From positions 1 through 6,376 of the forward strand of contig JAJRBK010000100.1 in the NCBI GenBank assembly GCA_028679495.1: 6,376 nucleotides of DNA. Reading direction: 5' to 3'. Numbering within the stretch: the first letter of the stretch is position 1; each line of letters begins with the position of its first letter. Shown in pieces: positions 1-5,573 of the stretch. The notes beneath the pieces are model-generated. The model did not search any database. It saw nothing but the letters and a program-made list of their open reading frames with translations, and was not told the origin of the DNA. Position numbers and translations under genes: made by a program. This DNA comes from Methanobacteriota archaeon (GTDB lineage Archaea; Halobacteriota; Bog-38; Methanoflorentales; Methanoflorentaceae).

Positions 1-27
1 AATGAACTATTTGAATCTCAGACGGAA

Positions 28-101
28 TGGGGCCACTGAGATTTGAACTCAGGTCTGAGGACCCCCAGTCCCCAAGGATATCCAGGCTACCCTATGGCCC
101 C
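28..101 (-). tRNA. tRNA-Pro (anticodon GGG)
   Basis: Read on the minus strand, a complete 74-nt cloverleaf can be folded. The acceptor stem GGGGCCA/TGGCCCC has 7 perfect pairs. The D arm has A14, G15, G18G19 and A21. The anticodon stem GGGGA/TCCTC has one G-U pair, and the loop CTGGGGG has T33 and anticodon GGG at plus positions 64-66. The variable loop is 4 nt. The T arm is CTGAG-TTCAAAT-CTCAG, and the discriminator is A. The D stem is weak, with a G-U pair and a T-T mismatch at 13-22. The CCA end is not encoded; the next bases are TTC, so it must be added after transcription. No intron is visible. The overall sequence resembles archaeal tRNA-Pro. It lies downstream of, and in the same direction as, the hdr-mmp16 operon but has its own TATA box. 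Confidence 0.95.
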
Positions 102-123
102 CCTTTTAATTACACGTTTTCAC

Positions 124-132
124 CATATATTG
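124..132 (-). promoter_or_regulatory. TATA box of the tRNA-Pro gene
   Basis: On the minus strand the bases read CAATATATGG. The centre lies about 27 bases upstream of the mature tRNA 5' end at 101, the expected archaeal TATA-to-start distance. This implies transcription starting at or very close to the tRNA 5' end. Inferred from sequence and spacing only. Confidence 0.55.
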
Positions 133-137
133 TTTCT

Positions 138-153
138 GTTGTACCAATACAAC
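138..153. repeat. Perfect 6-bp inverted repeat with 4-nt loop
   Basis: GTTGTA-CCAA-TACAAC forms a short perfect hairpin just upstream of the tRNA TATA box. It might be an operator or part of the end of the mmp16 transcript. It is not followed by a T-tract on either strand, so it is not a clear terminator. It is short enough to be chance. Confidence 0.3.
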
Positions 154-278
154 GGCGGTGCCACGTTTTCTGGTCGTTTTCAGACGAGCAATATGGTGTA
201 TGTACGTCCTTTGAAGGTAGGCAGCGACTCGAGCCAACAGCACATATGTCGTACAAGTGTATAGGGACAGATTGTGAT

Positions 279-1541
279 TCATTTAACTGCAATTTTATCC
301 ACCGGCGAACTCAAGAGGAATTCGCCTCTTTCAATTCGGGCCTTGAGGTCACGCATAAGCCGCTCTGCGTTATGCCTGTCAGACTGCCGAAGCGTCACGG
401 GGATTTGCATGTCATTCAAAGGGATGCTGCCTAAGTCTCCTCCGAAAGCTCCACACGGGCAAACGACTAAGCAAGCACCACATCTCATGCATTCGTACTG
501 GTTAATGCCGCCTGACGTTTTAAACGCACCTGTCGGACAGCAGTCCTCTACGTGACAGTGCTCGCACGTAAGGCAAGCTTCCTTTCTATATGTTATAACC
601 GCACGTCTCCTTTTCCAGACATCACTGTACCGCGCATACCCGATCGTTCGACGCCCGTTAACGTCAACTATAGGGAGCGGAATATCATCGTCCGTTCTTT
701 TAGCATTCTCAAGCACACGTTGATTTGTAATTGGAATCGGGATTGCCCACGAGCAGAGAACGTCAGGCCCTGCTGATGTGTTAAACCCGCCAATGTAGCG
801 CGGATCCATGCCGTTTAGCTGCGCGTAGCCAGAGAGGTTAGGTCTTTGCACCGAACTGCGAGTTCCTGCACCAGTGATGTAGCCAACCGCGCCATTAAAG
901 AGTGCTTTTGTCCCTATGCCGATGGTTTCAAATCCTGGATCTTTCTCAAGTGGATTAATCTCTCCACATCCACAGAAGCTCGCTTCCTTGAACGGACCTT
1001 CTAAACAGGTGACAGAGAAAATAGACTTTACACACCCCTCGTTTGGATTGACAAAGGCGCTGTAGTTCTTAAAAACGTTACGTGTAGCCGAGAGAGTAGC
1101 AAATTGCATGTCATCGAGCGTGATCTGCCCCTCTAAGCGTTGCTCAGAGTCTGTTATTATTTCAAACTCTATGTTTTTTCTTTTGATAATGTCCTTAAAA
1201 AGGTGTCCTCCTCCGTATTTTTGGTCGCTCCTGCTTACGGCTGTGCCAAAAACCATCAAATCAAGCCATCCAAGCCGCTCGTTTGGACAAGGGCCAACGA
1301 GGGCGGGAACACCGTTGAGCCAGACCGCTCGAGCAGTTTCAAAGGCATTGGCCTCTGTTGCCTTAAAGGAGAGCGTTGCGTAGGTTCCACTCATGATGCC
1401 CTTTGTGCCACTTGTTATGACATCAACGTCGCGGACGTCCTCATCGGCACGCACCATGTCACAAAACTCAGAGGCGGTACATACCACAACATCTCCTGCC
1501 GTGATCTTCCTATTAATTTCAGCTATGGTTCTCAGGGGCAT
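279..1541 (-). CDS. mmp16: Methanogenesis marker protein 16 (DUF39 plus C-terminal 2[4Fe-4S] ferredoxin domain)
   Basis: The protein has 420 residues. Residues 1 to about 300 match the DUF39/homocysteine-biosynthesis fold: GIMSGTYATLSF near 48-59, GPCPNERLGWLDL near 83-95, a GGGHLF loop near 110, CGCGEINP near 190, and a glycine-rich GAVGYITGAGTRSS near 217-230. Residues about 320-365 are a ferredoxin-like insert with C323, C326, C329 and C334/C335, then C351, C354, C357 and C361, followed by a helical tail. DUF39 proteins are known to turn aspartate semialdehyde plus sulfide into homocysteine. The marker-16 branch is essentially restricted to methanogens and their relatives, and I recall its Methanocaldococcus member being reported to convert sulfoacetaldehyde to coenzyme M. 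That substrate is likely but not proven here. Both reactions need sulfide and two electrons, which fits the ferredoxin domain. The gene is last in the hdr operon, 26 bases after hdrA. Its ATG lies only 2 bases after a GGAGG ribosome binding site. Confidence 0.88.
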   Translation of the reverse strand: MPLRTIAEINRKITAGDVVVCTASEFCDMVRADEDVRDVDVITSGTKGIMSGTYATLSFKATEANAFETARAVWLNGVPALVGPCPNERLGWLDLMVFGTAVSRSDQKYGGGHLFKDIIKRKNIEFEIITDSEQRLEGQITLDDMQFATLSATRNVFKNYSAFVNPNEGCVKSIFSVTCLEGPFKEASFCGCGEINPLEKDPGFETIGIGTKALFNGAVGYITGAGTRSSVQRPNLSGYAQLNGMDPRYIGGFNTSAGPDVLCSWAIPIPITNQRVLENAKRTDDDIPLPIVDVNGRRTIGYARYSDVWKRRRAVITYRKEACLTCEHCHVEDCCPTGAFKTSGGINQYECMRCGACLVVCPCGAFGGDLGSIPLNDMQIPVTLRQSDRHNAERLMRDLKARIERGEFLLSSPVDKIAVK

Positions 1542-1543
1542 AT

Positions 1544-1548
1544 CCTCC
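1544..1548 (-). promoter_or_regulatory. Ribosome binding site of mmp16, unusually close to the start
   Basis: GGAGG on the minus strand ends 2 bases before the ATG at 1541; 5 to 10 bases is usual. No ATG, GTG or TTG lies upstream in frame before the hdrA stop region. The ATG also fits the family N-terminus, so I keep it. The only better-spaced codon is a CTG at 1535, a rare start. Confidence 0.5.
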
Positions 1549-1567
1549 GGTAATGAAGCCTCCTCTT

Positions 1568-3916
1568 TCAGGTTTCAGACCGCAAGGCAAGCTCGTCGCT
1601 AGGCTCATCGTTCTGTCTAATGCCTTTGTCAAACTGCATCAGCCGCTTGTGCAATCCGACAAAATGAGGGATATACACACGGTATATCTTGAGTCTTGCA
1701 GGATCGATCCCAAGTTGTGCCACGCTGGCACTCAGATTATTGAGCTTGGATTCTACGCTTTCAAAGTTTTCGCCACAGCTCTCTGCTTCAAATCCTTGAC
1801 CGATAAACACGCCGTCAGCACCTAGCTTAAACGCTAAATCAATATGACGTGGGGCTAACCGCAACACAGATGGAACACTGATAATGCGCACCGAGGAGGG
1901 GTACTGAAGCTTTGAAGCTCCAATGTTATCAGCCGCAGCGTATCCTATCTTAGAGTCTAAAAACGCTATGTTTCTTATTTCACCATTTACCTTTCCAGCA
2001 AGCATGCCACGAATCGACGCTTCAAGCTGCGCTTCGGTGCTGTTATGCAGATCTAGCGCGCCCGTAGGACAGGCGTGAATGCACGCCCCCCCTCCAGTAC
2101 AGAGCATAGGATCAATCGTAGCCGCTCTATCCACAATCTTTATAGCGTTGTTTCTGCAATGTCGGACGCAGATTCCGCAACCGTTGCAGCTGTCTTTCAC
2201 AAAGGCCGATAGCGGTTCTATAGACAAGCTTCCCTGCCCGATGAGTGAAAGCGCTTCAAGCGATGCCGCGTCCGCCTGTAACACGCTGTAAGTAATGTCT
2301 TTTGGCCCTTGTGCCGTTCCGCACACATAGATCCCTTTGATACTTGTGCTTGCTCCCTCCAGTTTCGGATGTTTTTCTTTGACGAAAAGCTCTTCACTCA
2401 GTTCGATGCCGAGCTTTTGAGCAAGCTCGACCGTGCCCTTCGAGGGCAGCATGCCTGTTGAGAGTACAACAAGATCAGCGTCAAGTTCAACGCATTTTGA
2501 ACGCAGAGTGTCTTCGACGCTCACGTACAGTTTACCCGCCTTTTGCTTGACTTCGCTCGCTCGTCCGCGGATAAATCTTACTCCTTTGTCTTGCACATGC
2601 CTGTAGTAGTTCTCGTAAATGCCTGGTGTACGAATATCAGTGTAAAGAACGCTAATTTGTGTCCCAGGACTATAGTCGCTGATGTAGTTTGCATGTTTTA
2701 GTGCGACCATACAACAGACTGACGAGCAGTAGTGCAACCCATTCGGCTTCTCATCCCGTGAGCCAACACACTGTATCATGATGATTTTAGACGGCTTAGC
2801 CCCATCTGAGGGCCGCAATAGCTCACCGTTTGTGGGACCGTTAACGCCAATAATCCGTGCCAGCTCGAGCTGTGTTATGACGTTGTCAAGGCGGGCGTAG
2901 CCAAGTTCTGGTCGAAGCGAGGGATCAAATTCTTCGTGACCAGTAGCAAGCACTATGGCACCGACTTTCACCTTCTGTAGGGAGGGCTCAGCCTCAAGTT
3001 CGATAGCTTTTGATTTGCACGCTTTTGAGCACTTGCCACATTTTACACAGTTTTCAATATCGATGACATATCTATCTGGGACTGCTTGTGGGAATGGCTT
3101 GTAAATCGCCTTCCTGTTTCGCGTATTCGCATTCCACCAGTCGGCGACCTCTATCGGACACACTGTGGCACACTCACCACAGCTTGTACATCGCTCGTTA
3201 ACGCTGCGTGGTTTTATCTTTATATCAACACTAAACCTGCCAGCGGTGCCGATAACGCTGGTGACCTCTGCGTTCGTTAGCAATGTGATGTTTGGGTGCT
3301 CATACACATCGTTCATAAGCGGACTTAACGAGCACATAGCGCATTCTTCCACCATCTTATGCGGTGAAAAGACTTTTCCAATACGCACTGTGTTTCCGCC
3401 TATGGATGGCTGCCTTTCGACAAGGTAGGTCTTGATCCCGTTTTCTGCTAATGATAATGCAGCTGTGATGCCTGCTATCCCACCTCCGATGACGAGTGCT
3501 GCGTTTGTTACGCCAACAAGGAACTCTGAAAGCGGCTCTGCGTGCTGCAATCTTTGGATAGAAGCGTTGACCAGGTCGCGTGCTTTTCGTGTCGCACTCT
3601 TCTGGTCCTTTGTCACCCATGAACACTGTTCCCTAACATTAGCGAGCTCGAGAAGATAGGGATTCAGGCCTGTATCGCTTAGGCATTTTCTGAAGGTTTT
3701 TCCGTGATTATTCGGCGAGCACGCCGCTACAACGACGCCCTGCAGATCATGTTTTCGAATGGAGTTTTTGATCTTCTGTTGTCCTTGCAGAGAGCAGAGA
3801 TGTTGATCAGTCTCCACCACGCATGTTTGACTAAAGTGCTTCTCTAACCGATCAATATTGACGGTGTTTGAAATGTTGCCGTCACATCTGCACAAAAAGA
3901 CCCCAAAGCGAGACAC
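1568..3916 (-). CDS. hdrA: Heterodisulfide reductase subunit A with C-terminal MvhD-like domain (HdrA-type flavoprotein)
   Basis: The protein has 782 residues from the chosen GTG. In order it shows: the N-terminal HdrA cluster region (GVFLCRCDGNI near 5-15, an AACSP motif near 64-68); an FAD site GGGIAG (144-149); C192/C195 in ECAMCSLSP; a 2[4Fe-4S] ferredoxin domain (C243, 246, 249, 253 and C290, 293, 296, 300); the HdrA signatures QCVGSRD and YCSSVCCM near 382-403; a second flavin half ending CGTAQGPKDI; a second ferredoxin domain (577-616); and an MvhD-like tail (648-762). HdrA carries the FAD that splits or joins electrons between ferredoxin, HdrBC and a hydrogenase or other donor. In the second ferredoxin domain one cysteine is Gly609, and the tail lacks the MvhD [2Fe-2S] cysteines. 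The GTG at 3916 is preferred because GGAGG lies 9 bases upstream and the protein then begins MSRFGVFLC, like the family. It starts 1 base after the hdrB stop. A longer TTG start at 3943 is possible. Confidence 0.95.
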   Translation of the reverse strand: MSRFGVFLCRCDGNISNTVNIDRLEKHFSQTCVVETDQHLCSLQGQQKIKNSIRKHDLQGVVVAACSPNNHGKTFRKCLSDTGLNPYLLELANVREQCSWVTKDQKSATRKARDLVNASIQRLQHAEPLSEFLVGVTNAALVIGGGIAGITAALSLAENGIKTYLVERQPSIGGNTVRIGKVFSPHKMVEECAMCSLSPLMNDVYEHPNITLLTNAEVTSVIGTAGRFSVDIKIKPRSVNERCTSCGECATVCPIEVADWWNANTRNRKAIYKPFPQAVPDRYVIDIENCVKCGKCSKACKSKAIELEAEPSLQKVKVGAIVLATGHEEFDPSLRPELGYARLDNVITQLELARIIGVNGPTNGELLRPSDGAKPSKIIMIQCVGSRDEKPNGLHYCSSVCCMVALKHANYISDYSPGTQISVLYTDIRTPGIYENYYRHVQDKGVRFIRGRASEVKQKAGKLYVSVEDTLRSKCVELDADLVVLSTGMLPSKGTVELAQKLGIELSEELFVKEKHPKLEGASTSIKGIYVCGTAQGPKDITYSVLQADAASLEALSLIGQGSLSIEPLSAFVKDSCNGCGICVRHCRNNAIKIVDRAATIDPMLCTGGGACIHACPTGALDLHNSTEAQLEASIRGMLAGKVNGEIRNIAFLDSKIGYAAADNIGASKLQYPSSVRIISVPSVLRLAPRHIDLAFKLGADGVFIGQGFEAESCGENFESVESKLNNLSASVAQLGIDPARLKIYRVYIPHFVGLHKRLMQFDKGIRQNDEPSDELALRSET

Positions 3917-3917
3917 G

Positions 3918-4844
3918 TTACAAAGCCTCCAGCTTGTTAACAATGGAACCCGTATTTATCGTTCCAAACTGAAGGCACGCGTCTTTTGTCTTATCGGCTC
4001 CGAGCAAGATCGCAACCAATTGTGACACGTTGAGCACTGGAGCGGTATATCCAAGACGACGCTCATACTTTTTTTGAAAGCGATCAAGGGCCAATTGGCA
4101 GCCAGCACACATAGTCACAATAACATCTGGTTTATCTGCGAGGATGCTCTCAAGTTTTCGTAAGCTCGTTACTGCTGAATAATCGTTCGTGCTCATAAGG
4201 TTGGTAAAGCCCATGCCGCAGCAGAGAGATCGTTCAGAATAATCGACCAGCGTCGCCGAAAAGGTCGTACAAATATCGTCAAGCAGGTGCGGATACTCCC
4301 AGAGACCGCCGATGACCTGATCATAAAACACTTTCGTGTAATGACAACCATGGTGTGTGGCAATCTTTAGTTGTGAAAGTGATGACTTGGCTCGCTCAGC
4401 AAGGCTGTCTTTAATAACGTAAAGCACTTCAGCAGCATGGTATACCGTTACACCGCCGTTATATTCGAGCCCAACCTGCTTCAGTACATCGTTTACCGCA
4501 GCTCGCGAGGACGTGTCGCTGAGCTCATTAACACACTCCTTAAGATTCGCATAAGACGTGGGACAGGTGCACACGACATTTGTGTAGCCAGACTCGCTAG
4601 CAAGCGTTAGATTTCTTGCATTCAGGGTTAGATTAGTTTGCGGCGGCACCATGCCGCAATGCACGCCGAATCCGGTGCATGACGATTGACTCGGATCGTC
4701 AAAGTAGTCAACGTTCAATGAATTGAGTATAAACCTGAACGAACGCTCTATGCCAGGATAAAAGGTTCCAGCGACACAACTCTTAAACAGATATAAACGC
4801 TCTGGCAGCTTCGCGCGCGAGCTGATAAGAGCTTCAAGCGTCAT
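3918..4844 (-). CDS. hdrB: Heterodisulfide reductase subunit B (two CCG domains), N-terminal cluster site altered
   Basis: The protein has 308 residues from the ATG at 4844, close to the usual HdrB length. HdrB holds two CCG domains, each of which normally binds a non-cubane [4Fe-4S] cluster where the disulfide is cleaved. The C-terminal domain is complete: C167 in HHGCHY, C208-C209 in CCGMGF, and C246/C249 in CAGC. The N-terminal domain keeps C23 (SCVAGTFYPGIE), but the expected Cys-Cys pair is Ser55-Cys56, and the expected CxxC is C94-P-T-S97. New cysteines occur at C63 and C92. It is therefore an HdrB paralogue with a changed first cluster. The ATG at 4844 has GGTGA 8 bases upstream, so I prefer it to a GTG at 4856, which would add four residues. 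The gene overlaps hdrC by 11 bases and is followed 1 base later by hdrA. Confidence 0.93.
   Translation of the reverse strand: MTLEALISSRAKLPERLYLFKSCVAGTFYPGIERSFRFILNSLNVDYFDDPSQSSCTGFGVHCGMVPPQTNLTLNARNLTLASESGYTNVVCTCPTSYANLKECVNELSDTSSRAAVNDVLKQVGLEYNGGVTVYHAAEVLYVIKDSLAERAKSSLSQLKIATHHGCHYTKVFYDQVIGGLWEYPHLLDDICTTFSATLVDYSERSLCCGMGFTNLMSTNDYSAVTSLRKLESILADKPDVIVTMCAGCQLALDRFQKKYERRLGYTAPVLNVSQLVAILLGADKTKDACLQFGTINTGSIVNKLEAL
3926..3930 (-). promoter_or_regulatory. Ribosome binding site deciding the hdrA start
   Basis: GGAGG on the minus strand, inside the last codons of hdrB, lies 9 bases before GTG at 3916. This supports GTG over the upstream TTG at 3943 and suggests translational coupling with hdrB. 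Confidence 0.75.
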
Positions 4845-5397
4845 TCGCACGTTCACCTTGTCCTGAGGTAGAAGTTATAATCGTTCTAATCTGCTTGATC
4901 GCTTTTGCTGGGATTGGTACCTCTCTTGAGTTGTGCTCCGGCAAGCCTAACTCAGCCCTGAGCTTGGTGAGCCTTTCTACATCTACGAGCTCACTGAGTA
5001 CTCCTAATTTTTCTTTTAGCAGCACTGGGGAAACTGTAACGCCGTTTAGAAAAAGCGACTCAAGGAGTGCTGCAGATTGTTGATAGATCTCCGCTGGTGC
5101 GTGCCCTTGCTTGTATGCTCTCTCCCTTGCTTGCAGGATTATTGAGGCGGGGTTATTGTTTCGAGGACACCGTGAGTTGCACGTGTAACACTGACCACAC
5201 AGCCAGATAATGGGATCTTTGTGGAGCTCGTGTTCCTCGCCGTCTTGCACTCGTCGCATCACTTCACGCGGGTTATATTCGCTGAATACGTGCGCAGCTG
5301 GGCAGCCAGCAGCGCACCGGCCACACTGCAAGCACCTTACTTTATTTTCCTTTTTGTACAAATAGTCAAAATTGTTGGAAGAGTCGCTATTTGCCAT
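4834..5397 (-). CDS. hdrC: Heterodisulfide reductase subunit C (soluble 2[4Fe-4S] protein)
   Basis: The protein has 187 residues. Two [4Fe-4S] motifs are intact: C22, C25, C28, C32-P (CLQCGRCAAGCP) and C67, C70, C73, C77-P (CGQCYTCNSRCP, followed by RNNNP). HdrC is the electron wire between HdrA and HdrB. No membrane segment is present, so this is the cytoplasmic HdrABC type, not the membrane HdrDE type. Residues after about 100 form a helical tail typical of the family. It is the first gene of the operon. The ATG at 5397 is supported by AAGGAAG 7 bases upstream. Its stop codon lies inside the start of hdrB. Confidence 0.95.
   Translation of the reverse strand: MANSDSSNNFDYLYKKENKVRCLQCGRCAAGCPAAHVFSEYNPREVMRRVQDGEEHELHKDPIIWLCGQCYTCNSRCPRNNNPASIILQARERAYKQGHAPAEIYQQSAALLESLFLNGVTVSPVLLKEKLGVLSELVDVERLTKLRAELGLPEHNSREVPIPAKAIKQIRTIITSTSGQGERANDA
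4853..4857 (-). promoter_or_regulatory. Ribosome binding site deciding the hdrB start
   Basis: GGTGA on the minus strand, a typical archaeal Shine-Dalgarno core, ends 8 bases before ATG at 4844. The alternative GTG at 4856 lies inside this motif, which argues against it, although an AGGA at 4861-4864 precedes it by 4 bases. Confidence 0.65.
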
Positions 5398-5404
5398 TTT
5401 CTTG

Positions 5405-5411
5405 CTTCCTT
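5405..5411 (-). promoter_or_regulatory. Ribosome binding site of hdrC
   Basis: AAGGAAG on the minus strand ends 7 bases before the ATG at 5397. It supports that start and implies a 5' leader on this transcript. Confidence 0.6.
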
Positions 5412-5453
5412 AGTGATAAAAAAGATTGCCGTACAAATTTTTGAGTTAGGCCG

Positions 5454-5466
5454 TATATATATTTAT
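5454..5466 (-). promoter_or_regulatory. TATA box of the hdrC-hdrB-hdrA-mmp16 operon
   Basis: On the minus strand the bases read ATAAATATATATA. With usual archaeal spacing the transcript would start near 5434, giving a leader of roughly 35 bases that contains the hdrC ribosome binding site. Because the element is nearly symmetrical in composition, its direction is inferred from the gene position. Confidence 0.55.
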
Positions 5467-5541
5467 CGAAAAATACAAAAATCTTACCTAATATGACTAA
5501 AATATCTTGAGTTTTCGCACATTATCAACTAACCGCGGCAG

Positions 5542-5550
5542 TTTTAAATA
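5542..5550 (+). promoter_or_regulatory. TATA box of the cysteate synthase gene
   Basis: TTTTAAATA is centred about 28 bases before the ATG at 5574. With the normal archaeal distance the transcript starts at or a few bases before the ATG, so the mRNA is probably leaderless. This agrees with the lack of any Shine-Dalgarno sequence. Confidence 0.55.
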
Positions 5551-5573
5551 AAAACAGGACGTTCGTTTAAATA

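Larger units (their letters stand above)
102..278. other. Intergenic region between mmp16 and tRNA-Pro
   Basis: This 177-base stretch has no convincing gene; the short reading frames crossing it also run through the tRNA or mmp16. It holds the tRNA TATA box, a small perfect hairpin (138-153) and three copies of CGTTTTC at 115-121, 164-170 and 175-181, the first two within the longer repeat CACGTTTTC. No T-rich terminator for mmp16 is visible on the minus strand, so the end of the operon transcript is undefined. Confidence 0.6.
5398..5573. other. Divergent promoter region between the hdr operon and cysteate synthase
   Basis: This AT-rich 176-base gap separates two oppositely transcribed units. 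It holds one TATA-like element for each direction. Weak internal symmetries are present (AAGATT at 5422-5427 and AATCTT at 5480-5485), flanking the minus-strand TATA box. No small gene is seen. Confidence 0.7.

Noticed and set aside
138..153. The hairpin as a transcription terminator for mmp16
   Set aside because: It has only 6 pairs and no T-tract follows it on either strand.
102..278. CRISPR-like or iteron-like array from the CGTTTTC copies
   Set aside because: There are only three 7-base copies with irregular spacing (49 and 11 bases), too few and too short for either.
27..434. Plus-strand open frame of 135 codons and a nested 73-codon frame across the left edge
   Set aside because: They overlap the tRNA-Pro gene and the antisense of mmp16, and the translations resemble no family.
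1108..1825. Several plus-strand open frames of 69-137 codons opposite mmp16 and the end of hdrA
   Set aside because: They are antisense to well-supported genes, overlap each other and show no recognisable domain; the open frames follow from the codon use of the real genes.
3357..3626. Minus-strand 89-codon frame inside hdrA
   Set aside because: It lies wholly within hdrA in another frame and its basic composition looks like out-of-frame translation.
4834..4856. Possible frameshift or fusion between hdrC and hdrB
   Set aside because: Each gene has its own start and stop, a GGTGA site precedes the hdrB ATG, and a short overlap is ordinary translational coupling.
5221..5496. Plus-strand 91-codon frame with a hydrophobic stretch across the hdrC start and promoter
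   Set aside because: It is antisense to the conserved HdrC cysteine motifs and runs through the promoter region; the hydrophobic look comes from reading AT-rich DNA.
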